This document shows, piece after piece, positions 37,013-44,798 of a DNA stretch of 64,000 bases (its first letter is position 1; every line of letters begins with the position of its first letter). The notes under the pieces were generated by a model that saw nothing but the letters and a program-made list of their open reading frames with translations, ran no database searches and had not been told where the DNA came from. The position numbers and the translations under genes were made by a program. This stretch comes from Rhodobacter sp. (GTDB lineage Bacteria; Pseudomonadota; Alphaproteobacteria; Rhodobacterales; Rhodobacteraceae). The stretch spans positions 1-64,000 of the forward strand of contig JADJAB010000017.1 in the NCBI GenBank assembly GCA_016704435.1. Reading direction: 5' to 3'.

Positions 37013-38143
37013 TCAGAAGACCACGACCGAGCGGATGGATTCGCCGGAATGGATCATGTCGAAGCCCTTGTTGATGTCTTCCAGCTTCAGGATGTGGGTG
37101 ATCATCGGGTCGATCTGGATCTTGCCATCCATGTACCAGTCGACGAACTGCGGCACGTCGGTGCGGCCGCGGGCGCCGCCGAATGCGGTGCCTTTCCAGA
37201 CCCGGCCGGTGACCAGCTGGAAGGGGCGGGTCTCGATCACCGCGCCTGCAGGGGCGACACCGATGATGATCGACTGGCCCCAGCCGCGATGGGTGCATTC
37301 CAGCGCGTCGCGCATCACCTTGACGTTGCCGGTGCAGTCGAACGAGTAGTCCGCGCCGCCGATCTTGTCGAAGGGGGTTTTCGTGAGGTCAACGATGGCC
37401 TGCACGATGGAGCCGTCAACTTCCTTGGGGTTCAGGAAATGGGTCATCCCGAACTTCTCGCCCCAGGCCTTCTTGTCGTTGTTCAGATCGACCCCGATGA
37501 TTATGTCGGCCCCGGCCATCTTCAGGCCCTGGATGACGTTCAGCCCGATGCCACCGAGGCCAAAGACCACGGCCTTTGCGCCGATTTCCACCTTGGCGGT
37601 GTTCAGCACCGCACCGATGCCGGTGGTGACGCCGCAGCCGATGTAGCAGATCTTGTCGAAGGGCGCGTCGTCGCGCACCTTGGCAAGGGCGATTTCCGGC
37701 ATGACGGTGTGGTTGGCGAAGGTGGAACAGCCCATGTAGTGAAAGATCGGCGTGCCATCCAGCATGGAAAAGCGGGTGGTGCCGTCGGGCATCAGGCCCT
37801 GGCCCTGGGTCGCGCGGATCGCGGTGCACAGGTTGCTCTTGCCCGAAAGGCAGGCTTTGCACTTGCCGCATTCGGGGGTGTAGAGCGGGATGACATGGTC
37901 GCCCGGTTTCAGCGATTTGACGCCGGGGCCGCATTTCACCACGATGCCGGCGCCCTCATGGCCCAGGATCGCGGGGAACAGGCCTTCGGGATCGGCGCCC
38001 GACAGGGTGAATTCGTCGGTGTGGCAGATGCCGGTGGCCTTGATCTCGATCAGGACCTCGCCTTCCTTGGGGTCGTCGAGGTTGACCTCCATCACTTGCA
38101 GTGGTTGTCCAGCCTTAAGGGCCACGGCGGCGCGGGTACGCAT
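37013..38143 (-). CDS. frmA: S-(hydroxymethyl)glutathione dehydrogenase / class III alcohol dehydrogenase
   Basis: A 376-residue zinc alcohol dehydrogenase of class III, oxidising the formaldehyde-glutathione adduct with NAD+. Catalytic-zinc residues are in KATGICHTDEFTLSGADPEG and GHEGAGIV, with a third ligand in YIGCGVTTGIGAV. The structural zinc site is CGKCKACLSGKSNLC. The nucleotide fold contains GLGGIGLNVIQG. The start at 38143 has GGAAAGGA upstream; a longer reading to 38176 is unlikely. It is divergent from the first I78 lipoprotein gene. No S-formylglutathione hydrolase is adjacent, so the next step must be encoded elsewhere. Confidence 0.93.
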   Translation of the reverse strand: MRTRAAVALKAGQPLQVMEVNLDDPKEGEVLIEIKATGICHTDEFTLSGADPEGLFPAILGHEGAGIVVKCGPGVKSLKPGDHVIPLYTPECGKCKACLSGKSNLCTAIRATQGQGLMPDGTTRFSMLDGTPIFHYMGCSTFANHTVMPEIALAKVRDDAPFDKICYIGCGVTTGIGAVLNTAKVEIGAKAVVFGLGGIGLNVIQGLKMAGADIIIGVDLNNDKKAWGEKFGMTHFLNPKEVDGSIVQAIVDLTKTPFDKIGGADYSFDCTGNVKVMRDALECTHRGWGQSIIIGVAPAGAVIETRPFQLVTGRVWKGTAFGGARGRTDVPQFVDWYMDGKIQIDPMITHILKLEDINKGFDMIHSGESIRSVVVF

Positions 38144-38220
38144 GGGTCGATCCTTTCCTTGTATCGTTGCGCGCAAGGCTGTGCCAAATATCGGCAGAGT
38201 TCAACGCCGGATGCGACAGG

Positions 38221-38550
38221 ATGCGACAGTTGCCTGCGATTTTGGCCGTGGGGATGGCCGCCCTCTTGTCCGCCTGCGCCCCCGCGCCGCGCGCGGTGCC
38301 GGCAGTGGTGGCCGCACCGCCTGTCGACCTGACGCCGGGCTTTGCCGAGCGCGAGCCGGACACCTGCAAGGCCGCCGGGTTGCAGGGGCTGGTCGGTCAG
38401 CCTTCCGGCAACCTGCGGACGGTGCGCCTGCCGGGCCCGGTGCGCATGGTGGCGCCAGGGCAGGTGGTGGACCAGGAGGAATACCGGTCGGACCGCATCA
38501 ATGTGCATCTGGACGGCGAAGGCCTCATCCAGGGGCTGAGTTGCGGCTGA
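38221..38550 (+). CDS. I78 family peptidase inhibitor lipoprotein, copy 1
   Basis: A 109-residue lipoprotein. The signal ends in a lipobox (LLSAC, Cys19), then a Pro/Ala-rich linker leads to the I78 (potato inhibitor-like) domain with CKAAGLQGLVGQPSG, a PGPVRMVAPGQ loop, YRSDRINVHLDGEG and a terminal LSCG. The two Cys can form the single disulfide of the fold. Such proteins are thought to inhibit serine proteases in the periplasm. A second copy follows 115 bases downstream. The ATG at 38221 is chosen to give a normal signal peptide. Confidence 0.8.
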   Translation: MRQLPAILAVGMAALLSACAPAPRAVPAVVAAPPVDLTPGFAEREPDTCKAAGLQGLVGQPSGNLRTVRLPGPVRMVAPGQVVDQEEYRSDRINVHLDGEGLIQGLSCG

Positions 38551-38665
38551 ACTGCGGCCGAGCCGGCAGGACCTTGCCGGTCGGGCCGGTGCGCGGGACG
38601 GCCGGTCTTGTCCCCGGCCGGTCGCTGGTGTCTGTCAGCCCACTGGAGACAACGGAGAAAGACAG

Positions 38666-38971
38666 ATGAAACGGCTTGTTCTTCTGGGCGGCCTTCTGGG
38701 CGGCCTTGCGGGCAGTCTGGCACTGGCGGCCTGCGTGGCCGAAGGCCCCGGCCCCGGCCCGGTGCCGCCCGGCGCCCCCGAAGGGGCTTGCGGCGCGCCC
38801 GGCCTGCAGGGCCTGGTCGGGCAGAACCGCAAGGTTCTGAACACGATGAAATTCGGCCAGCCGGTCCGGATCATCGAACCCGACACGGCGGTGACGATGG
38901 ACTATATCGCCGAGCGGCTGAACATCGAGCTGGACGAGGCCGGCACCATCACCCGCGTCAGCTGCGGATGA
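38666..38971 (+). CDS. I78 family peptidase inhibitor lipoprotein, copy 2
   Basis: A 101-residue lipoprotein with lipobox LALAAC (Cys23), a Gly/Pro-rich linker (AEGPGPGPVPPGAPEG) and an I78 domain: CGAPGLQGLVGQNRKVL, PVRIIEPDTAVTMDYIAERL, NIELDEAGTITRVSCG. It is a clear tandem paralogue of the gene before it (shared GLQGLVGQ and final SCG) but has diverged in the reactive loop, suggesting different target proteases. AGACAG lies just upstream of the start. A strong hairpin terminator follows. Confidence 0.82.
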   Translation: MKRLVLLGGLLGGLAGSLALAACVAEGPGPGPVPPGAPEGACGAPGLQGLVGQNRKVLNTMKFGQPVRIIEPDTAVTMDYIAERLNIELDEAGTITRVSCG

Positions 38972-38976
38972 AGGAA

Positions 38977-39004
38977 GGCCCCCCGGTTGACGGACCGGGG
39001 GGCC
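38977..39004. terminator. Bidirectional hairpin terminator between I78 copy 2 and cytochrome c'
   Basis: GGCCCCCCGG (38977-38986), an 8-base loop and CCGGGGGGCC (38995-39004) form a perfect 10-bp stem between two convergent genes. No T-run follows on either strand, so it is a hairpin that may work with Rho or by RNA end protection. Confidence 0.6.
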
Positions 39005-39026
39005 TGATCCGTCGCGGTGACGGCGC

Positions 39027-39470
39027 TTATTGCTTCGTCACGCGATAGGTGGTGTGGCAGTCCTTGCAGACACCGCCGATGCTGCCCAGCGAGGCTCCGA
39101 TCGCCTCGACCGAGGACACGTCGGCAGCACTGACGGCGGCGGGCAATGCTTCGGATTTCTTCACGAAATCATCCCACGAGGTCCAGATTTCCGGCTTGGC
39201 TTCCGATGTCGCATCTTCGCCGCCCTGGGTTTCGAATGCGGTGGGGATGGTGCCCGAAGCGGTGACGATTGCGGCTTTCGCGGCCTCGGCAGCGGCGGCG
39301 TCATAGGCGGCCTCGCCCTTGGCCATGGCACCAAGAATGCCCATGTTCTTGCCGATTTCCTTCATCACCGCCTCGCGCTGCATGGCGGCGGGGTCGGTGG
39401 CGGCGCCTTCGGCAAAGGCGGCGCCGGCGGCAAGCATGGCCCCGAGGACCGCAATCTTTATCAGCTTCAT
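39027..39470 (-). CDS. cycP: Cytochrome c' (class II cytochrome c)
   Basis: A 147-residue periplasmic haem protein. A signal peptide (MKLIKIAVLGAMLAAGAAFA) is followed by a four-helix-bundle sequence with a C-terminal haem site CKDCHTTYR, as in cytochrome c' and c-556. The N-terminal REAVMKEIGKNMGILGAM block holds the usual hydrophobic face, including a Met near the c-556 ligand position, so it could be either the five- or the six-coordinate type; the symbol is tentative. Roles reported for the family are NO binding or electron transfer. It is divergent from imuB. Confidence 0.85.
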   Translation of the reverse strand: MKLIKIAVLGAMLAAGAAFAEGAATDPAAMQREAVMKEIGKNMGILGAMAKGEAAYDAAAAEAAKAAIVTASGTIPTAFETQGGEDATSEAKPEIWTSWDDFVKKSEALPAAVSAADVSSVEAIGASLGSIGGVCKDCHTTYRVTKQ

Positions 39471-39621
39471 GTTCTGGCTCCTGGCTGGATTCTGGTTCCC
39501 CACTATAGATGCGGCGGATTGTCGCAAAAGTGACCTTGTCACGCGCCGGCCCCATCTCACGCGATTGTCATTGCGGCTGTCATTGCGGCGGCGGGGGCCG
39601 GCGATCGCGCTTGCAGTGCGT

Positions 39622-39636
39622 GAACATATAGTGAAC
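39622..39636 (+). promoter_or_regulatory. LexA (SOS) box upstream of imuB
   Basis: GAACATATAGTGAAC is GAAC-N7-GAAC, the reverse complement of the GTTC-N7-GTTC direct repeat bound by LexA in Rhodobacter and many alphaproteobacteria. It lies ten bases before the imuB start, where it would block the promoter or initiation. It fits the known DNA-damage control of the imuB-dnaE2 mutasome. Confidence 0.75.
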
Positions 39637-39645
39637 ATTTACCCC

Positions 39646-41301
39646 ATGAGTCGCCGAATCCTCTCGCTCTGGTTCCCGCGCCTGTCCGCGGAACGCGTGC
39701 TGCGCGCGCGGCGCGACGTGCTGCCGCTGCCCTTTGCGGTGGTGGGCGACCGCGGTGGCGCGCAGGTGCTGATCTCGCTGAACCCCCTGGCCGAGGCCGC
39801 GGGGCTGCGGCTGGACCAGCCGCTCAGTGATGCGACCGCGATGTGCCCCGCCCTCCTGACCCGCGCCGAAAGCCCGGCCGAGGATGCGGCCTTCCTGACG
39901 GCGCTGCGGCGTTGGGCGGGCAAGTTCAGCCCTTGGGTGGCCGAAGAACCGCCGGCGGCACTGCTGGTCGACCTGACCGGCTGCGCACATCTGTTCGGCG
40001 GCGAGGCCGCGCTGCTGGCGCAGGTGGAGGAGGATTGCGCCGGGCTGATGCTGACAGTCCGGGCGGGCATCGCCGATACGGCGGGCGGGGCCTGGGCGCT
40101 GGCGCGGTTCGCGGGCCAGGTGGCGGGGCCCGTCCGCAACGGCGACGCGGTGGATCAGGAGGCGCGGGCGACACGGGCGCGCGCGGTGAAGCGGCGGGGG
40201 TGGGAACGTGGCGGCACGGCACCCGGCCTGCCGGGGGTGACGCTGCCGCAGGGCGTGATCGCCGCCCCGGGCCGGCTGCGCGAGGTGCTGGCGCCCTTGC
40301 CGCTGGCGGCGCTGCGGCTGGAACCGGCCGAGGTGGAGAGCCTGGCCAGGCTGGGGTTGCGGCGGGTGCAGGACATTGCCGTGCTGCCCCGCGCGGCGCT
40401 GGCCCGGCGCTTTGGCGCGCCGGTGCTGCGGCGGCTGGATCAGGCGCTGGGGCTGGAGCCGGAACCGATCAGCCCGGCCCGCGCACCCTTGCATTTCGCG
40501 GTGCGGATGACCCTGCCCGAGCCGATCGGCCTGCGGTCCGACATCGAGGCGGGGATCGACCGGCTGCTGCCGGTGCTGTGCGGCCGGCTGCGCGCCAGGG
40601 GGCATGGTGCACGGCGGCTGCGGCTGCAGGCCTTTCGCGCCGATGGCGGGGTGGCGGTGGCCGAGGTGACGCTGGCCCAGGCTTCCGACGCGCCCGACCG
40701 CATCCGCCCGCTGCTGGCGCTGAAGCTGGACGGGCTGGAGGCGGGTTTCGGCATCGACTGCCTGCGGCTGATGGCGGTGGAGACCGAGCCGGTCCATGCC
40801 GTGCAGCACCGCGGTCCTGTCGATGCGGCGGCGGCGGCCTCGGCCCGGCAGGGCGGCGACACCGGGCTGGTGGATCTGATCGGGCGGCTGGGCACGCGGC
40901 TGGGCACCGATCAGGTGACGCGGCTCCATCCGGCCGAAAGCCACCTGCCGGACCGGGCCTCGCAGATCCTGGCGGCGGCCTGGTCCGCCCCGCATGACGG
41001 GCCCTGGCCCGGCCCGCCCGGCCCCCGCCCGCTGGTGCTGTTCCACCCCGAGCCGGTGACGGCGCCGGAAGACCCCACGCCCCCCGCCCGCTTCGGCTGG
41101 CGCCGGCAAGAAATGCAGACGCGGGTGGCGGTGGGGCCGGAGCGGATCCTGCCGGAATGGTGGTTCGACCACGCCGACTGGCGGTCTGGCCCGCGCGACT
41201 ACTGGCGGGTCGAGGCGCAGCAAGGCCAGCGGCTGTGGCTGTTCTACGCCCATGGCGGCGCGATCTCGGGGGGCTGGTTCTGCCATGGCCGTTTCGTCTG
41301 A
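39646..41301 (+). CDS. imuB: ImuB-like Y-family DNA polymerase-related mutasome protein
   Basis: A 551-residue protein of the ImuB group: Y-family polymerase fold without the full catalytic acidic set, acting as a scaffold between the beta clamp and DnaE2 in SOS mutagenesis. It starts MSRRILSLWFPRLSAERVLR, where true Y-polymerases have the first catalytic Asp (here LWFPRL lacks it). The second region reads LLVDLTGCAHLFGGE. RLGLRRVQDIAVLPRAALARRFG is the helix-hairpin-helix part. imuA, usually directly upstream, is absent: a LexA box and a divergent cytochrome gene occupy that place. dnaE2 follows after 407 bases. Confidence 0.9.
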   Translation: MSRRILSLWFPRLSAERVLRARRDVLPLPFAVVGDRGGAQVLISLNPLAEAAGLRLDQPLSDATAMCPALLTRAESPAEDAAFLTALRRWAGKFSPWVAEEPPAALLVDLTGCAHLFGGEAALLAQVEEDCAGLMLTVRAGIADTAGGAWALARFAGQVAGPVRNGDAVDQEARATRARAVKRRGWERGGTAPGLPGVTLPQGVIAAPGRLREVLAPLPLAALRLEPAEVESLARLGLRRVQDIAVLPRAALARRFGAPVLRRLDQALGLEPEPISPARAPLHFAVRMTLPEPIGLRSDIEAGIDRLLPVLCGRLRARGHGARRLRLQAFRADGGVAVAEVTLAQASDAPDRIRPLLALKLDGLEAGFGIDCLRLMAVETEPVHAVQHRGPVDAAAAASARQGGDTGLVDLIGRLGTRLGTDQVTRLHPAESHLPDRASQILAAAWSAPHDGPWPGPPGPRPLVLFHPEPVTAPEDPTPPARFGWRRQEMQTRVAVGPERILPEWWFDHADWRSGPRDYWRVEAQQGQRLWLFYAHGGAISGGWFCHGRFV

Positions 41302-41438
41302 TCGCCGCATTCTTTCCGGCGGTTTTCCAGCGGCGCGCCCGCGCGTGACCGCGCAGCCGCACGTCTTTTCTGTCGCCTGCACGGGGCTTGCGCCCGCGCA
41401 GGCATCTGGCGTCCTCACGACACTTGGACGGCGCGCCA

Positions 41439-41485
41439 GAGGCAGGGTCGGCTGCCTCCGGCGGGAGTATTTCTCAAAGAGCAAG
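41439..41485 (+). repeat. Dispersed GGAGTATTT element, copy 3
   Basis: A 6-bp stem (GAGGCA 41439-41444, TGCCTC 41453-41458) precedes GGAGTATTTCTCAAAGAG and CAAG (41464-41485). This is the AAGAGCAAG variant of the element. It lies downstream of imuB in the direction of imuB. Confidence 0.6.
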
Positions 41486-41638
41486 CCTGTAAGGCATTTC
41501 TTAACCATGGCCGGGTCAAGCTGGCCTTGCGGCACAGGGAGGAGTCCCGATGGCCGTAAAGAGCAAGCCGCCCCGGCCGCGTGGGCTTTACCCCCTGCGC
41601 ACTGGACCGGTGCCGTCGGTCGGGGCGCATCTTCCGGT

Positions 41639-41660
41639 CTTGCTCTTTTCGAAATACTCC
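41639..41660 (-). repeat. Dispersed GGAGTATTT element, copy 4
   Basis: On the minus strand, GGAGTATTTCGAAAAGAG and CAAG, the AAGAGCAAG variant. It faces copy 3 and is one of two copies not placed downstream of a gene in its own direction; it sits about 50 bases before dnaE2. Confidence 0.6.
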
Positions 41661-41708
41661 CCCCGGAGGGGCCGCAATCGCCGCATGGTCCACGCCAGAG
41701 GTAGGACG

Positions 41709-44525
41709 ATGGCCTTCGTCGAGCTTTCCGCACTGTCGAACTTCACCTTTCTCACCGGGGCCTCGCACCCCGAGGAGATGATCGCCGCCGCCGCCGGACA
41801 GGGGATGTCGGCGCTGGCAGTGGCCGATGTGAACTCGGTCGCCGGGATCGTGCGCGCCCATACCCGCGCGGCCGAGATCGCCCGTGACGGTGGCCCGCAG
41901 GTGCGGCTGATCCCGTCGGCCCGCATCACCACACGAGACGGCTTCATCGCCACCCTTCTGCCCGCGGATCGCGCCGCCTGGGGCCGGCTTTGCCGCCTTC
42001 TGACCCTTGGTCGCACCCGCGCGCCGAAGGGGCACTGCGACATCGGGTTTGACGACCTTCTCGCCTGGTCCGAAGGGATGGAAGCCTTGATCCACCCGCC
42101 GCCACCCCAGGAACCACGGCAGCCGGGCGGCGCGGGAGGGTGGAAGACCCAGGCGCAGCGGTTGACGCGCCGCCTTGGGGAAAGGGCCCACCTTCTCATT
42201 GCCCCGCGCTACGATGGCCAGGACGGCGCGCGCATCGCCCGCCTGCACCGGCTGGCCGATGGCCTTGGCCTCACCCCCGTCGCATCGGCCCTGCCGGTCA
42301 TGCACGCAGCCCGCCGCCGCCGCCTGGCCGATGTGCTGACCGCCATCCGCCTCGGCTGCCGTGTCGAAGACCTCGGCCATCGCGCGCTGACCAATGGCGA
42401 ATGCCGCTTCCGCAGCGAAGCCACCATGCTGCGCCTGTTCCAGGGCCATGAGGCCAGCGTCCATCGCAGCGCGGAGATCGCCGCACGGCTGACCTTCTCG
42501 CTGGATGAGTTGCGCTACGAATACCCGTCCGAGATCACCGGCAGCGAGACCGCCGCCGGCCGCCTTGCCCGTCTCGCCAGAGCCGGGCTGCAGTGGCGCT
42601 ACCCCAAGGGTGCAGCGCAAAAGGTTCAGGCCCAGATGGACCACGAACTGACGCTGATCGGCAAGCTGGGGTATGAGCCCTATTTCCTGACCGTCCACGA
42701 CATCGTCGCCTTCGCCCGTGCCAAGGGCATCCTCTGCCAGGGCCGCGGCTCGGCCGCCAATTCGGTGGTCTGCTATGCGCTGGGCGTCACCTCCGTCAGC
42801 CCCGAAATCGGCACCATGGTGTTCGAGCGTTTCGTGTCGGAAGCCCGCAACGAGCCGCCCGACATCGACGTCGATTTCGAACATGAACGCCGCGAAGAGG
42901 TGATCCAGCACATCTACGCGAAATACGGCCGCCACCGCGCGGGCCTTTGCGCCACCGTCATCCATTATCGCGGCAAGCGCGCGGTGCGGGAGGTGGGAGG
43001 CGCCATGGGGCTGACGGGGGACACGCTCTCGGCACTCTCCAGCCAGATCTGGGGTTTCGGCCGGGCCGATATCACCGAGGCCCGCCTGCGCGAGATCGGG
43101 CTGGACCCGACCGACCGCCGGTTGCGCCAGACCATGGCCCTGATCGAAGAGATCCAGGGCTTCCCCCGGCACCTGAGCCAACACGTCGGCGGCTTCATCA
43201 TCACCGAAGGCCGGCTGGACGAACTGGTCCCGGTGGAAAACGCAACGATGGAGGACCGCACCGTCATTCCCTGGGACAAGGACGATATCGACAGCCTGAA
43301 GATCCTCAAGATCGACATCCTGGCGCTGGGGATGCTGTCGTGCATCCGCAAGGCCTTTGCGCTGGTGGAAAAGCACCACCAGCAGCGGCTGACGCTGGCC
43401 ACCTTGCCGCCGGAAGATGCCGCGACCTATGACATGCTGTGTCAGGCGGACTCCTTGGGAGTCTTTCAGGTGGAAAGCCGGGCGCAGATGAACTTCCTGC
43501 CCCGGATGCGGCCGCGATCCTTCTACGATCTGGTCATCCAGGTGGCGATCATCCGGCCCGGACCGATTCAGGGCGATATGGTGCATCCGTTCCTGCGGCG
43601 GCGGAACGGGCAAGAGGTTGTCGCTTTCCCCTCCGACGCGCTCGGCGCCGTCCTGGGCAAGACGCTGGGGGTGCCGTTGTTTCAAGAGCAGGCGATGCAG
43701 ATCGCCATCGTCGGGGCGGGGTTCAGCCCCGAGGAATCCGACCGGCTGCGGCGGTCCTTGGCGACATTCAAGAAGCATGGGTCGGTCAGCGAGTTTCATG
43801 ACCGCTTCATCGGGGGGATGCAGGCCAACGGCTATGACGAAGACTTCGCCCGCCGCTGCTTTGCCCAGATCGAAGGCTTCGGCAGTTACGGTTTTCCCGA
43901 AAGCCATGCGGCCAGCTTCGCGCTCCTGGTCTATGCCTCGGCCTGGCTGAAACGTCATCATCCCGGCATCTTCGCCTGTGCTTTGCTGAACGCGCAACCG
44001 ATGGGCTTCTACGCCCCGGCCCAGATCGTGCGGGATGCGCGCGAGCATGGGGTGGTGGTGCTGCCACCGTCGATCAACGCCAGCCAGTGGGACAATGCGA
44101 TAGAGGAACGCGACGAGGGCCTGTGCCTGCGCCTGGGCTTTCGCCAGATCAAGGGCATCGCCGAGCAAGAGGCCGACTGGATCACTGCCGCCCGCGGCAA
44201 CGGCTATCGCGCGGTCGAGGATGTCTGGCGCCGCGCGGGCGTGCCCTCGGCCACCGTCACCCGGCTGGCCGAGGCCGATTGCTTTGCGTCCTTGGGTATC
44301 GACCGGCGCACGGCTCTCTGGGCCGCCCGCGCGCTGGCCCCGGCCCCTCCGCTACCGCTGTTTGCCGGCGACATGGATGGCGAGGGGATCGTGGAGCCGG
44401 CGGTAACGTTCCGCGCGATGACCGAAGGGGAGGAGGTGGTGGAGGATTACATTTCGATGCGGCTGACGCTGAAGTCTCACCCGCTGGCACTTCTGCGCCC
44501 CTGGCTGACCCCTGCAGCGGCCTAG
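41709..44525 (+). CDS. dnaE2: Error-prone DNA polymerase DnaE2, C-terminally truncated
   Basis: A 938-residue C-family polymerase for SOS translesion synthesis with ImuB. The PHP domain begins MAFVELSALSNFTFLTGASH; the palm carries GRGSAANSVVCYALG and the catalytic acids in PPDIDVDFEHERREEV, with a further Asp in ILKIDILALGM. FGSYGFPESHAASFALLVY marks the finger/thumb region. The protein stops at SHPLALLRPWLTPAAA, just where homologues (about 1,050-1,150 residues) enter the C-terminal OB fold and ImuB-contacting tail. None of the following three frames contains OB-like sequence, so the 3' end looks replaced rather than frameshifted. The start at 41709 has AGAGGTAGGA upstream. Confidence 0.88.
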   Translation: MAFVELSALSNFTFLTGASHPEEMIAAAAGQGMSALAVADVNSVAGIVRAHTRAAEIARDGGPQVRLIPSARITTRDGFIATLLPADRAAWGRLCRLLTLGRTRAPKGHCDIGFDDLLAWSEGMEALIHPPPPQEPRQPGGAGGWKTQAQRLTRRLGERAHLLIAPRYDGQDGARIARLHRLADGLGLTPVASALPVMHAARRRRLADVLTAIRLGCRVEDLGHRALTNGECRFRSEATMLRLFQGHEASVHRSAEIAARLTFSLDELRYEYPSEITGSETAAGRLARLARAGLQWRYPKGAAQKVQAQMDHELTLIGKLGYEPYFLTVHDIVAFARAKGILCQGRGSAANSVVCYALGVTSVSPEIGTMVFERFVSEARNEPPDIDVDFEHERREEVIQHIYAKYGRHRAGLCATVIHYRGKRAVREVGGAMGLTGDTLSALSSQIWGFGRADITEARLREIGLDPTDRRLRQTMALIEEIQGFPRHLSQHVGGFIITEGRLDELVPVENATMEDRTVIPWDKDDIDSLKILKIDILALGMLSCIRKAFALVEKHHQQRLTLATLPPEDAATYDMLCQADSLGVFQVESRAQMNFLPRMRPRSFYDLVIQVAIIRPGPIQGDMVHPFLRRRNGQEVVAFPSDALGAVLGKTLGVPLFQEQAMQIAIVGAGFSPEESDRLRRSLATFKKHGSVSEFHDRFIGGMQANGYDEDFARRCFAQIEGFGSYGFPESHAASFALLVYASAWLKRHHPGIFACALLNAQPMGFYAPAQIVRDAREHGVVVLPPSINASQWDNAIEERDEGLCLRLGFRQIKGIAEQEADWITAARGNGYRAVEDVWRRAGVPSATVTRLAEADCFASLGIDRRTALWAARALAPAPPLPLFAGDMDGEGIVEPAVTFRAMTEGEEVVEDYISMRLTLKSHPLALLRPWLTPAAA

Positions 44526-44610
44526 GCAGAGGTGAAGCAATTGCGCGGCTGCCGCCGCAAGACCTGTTTCCTCGGCACCCGCACCGCGGGTCGTCCGGCG
44601 GCGCTGATGA

Positions 44611-44656
44611 GGGGCGCTGCCCCTCAAACTCCCCGGAGTATTTCGAAAAGAGCAAG
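44611..44656 (+). repeat. Dispersed GGAGTATTT element with GC hairpin, copy 5
   Basis: A hairpin GGGGC-GCT-GCCCC (44611-44623) precedes GGAGTATTTCGAAAAGAG and CAAG (44635-44656). It lies 85 bases downstream of the dnaE2 stop in the dnaE2 direction. The hairpin is identical to that of the copy at 57311. Confidence 0.65.
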
Positions 44657-44679
44657 GCAATCGAGCCTTGCCAAAAGGG

Positions 44680-44701
44680 TTTGCGCTTTTTCAAATACTC
44701 C
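44680..44701 (-). repeat. Dispersed GGAGTATTT element, copy 6
   Basis: On the minus strand, GGAGTATTTGAAAAAGCG and CAAA. It is downstream of the minus-strand mltB gene, in mltB's direction, and faces copy 5. With copies 3 and 4 it means that dnaE2 is bracketed by two facing pairs. Confidence 0.55.
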
Positions 44702-44798
44702 CGCCGGAGGCCCCGGCAAAGAACGCGCGACACCGATGAGGATCTTCCATGGCAATGCCGCCGAGCGGGGGCGCAAGGCCCCCCGAGGCGGCTCCGCC

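Larger units (their letters stand above)
41302..41708. other. 407-base gene-free gap between imuB and dnaE2
   Basis: No convincing gene lies here; reading frames across it lack family resemblance. It contains two copies of the dispersed GGAGTATTT element facing each other (41439-41485 and 41639-41660), the first behind a GAGGCA/TGCCTC hairpin, and the dnaE2 ribosome site (AGAGGTAGGACG before the ATG). The size is unusual for an imuB-dnaE2 pair, where the genes normally almost touch. Confidence 0.6.

Noticed and set aside
41415..44168. Long antisense open frame opposite dnaE2
   Set aside because: Composition is typical of a shadow frame (His/Gln/Arg/Pro-rich, no motifs), and dnaE2 itself carries all polymerase motifs.
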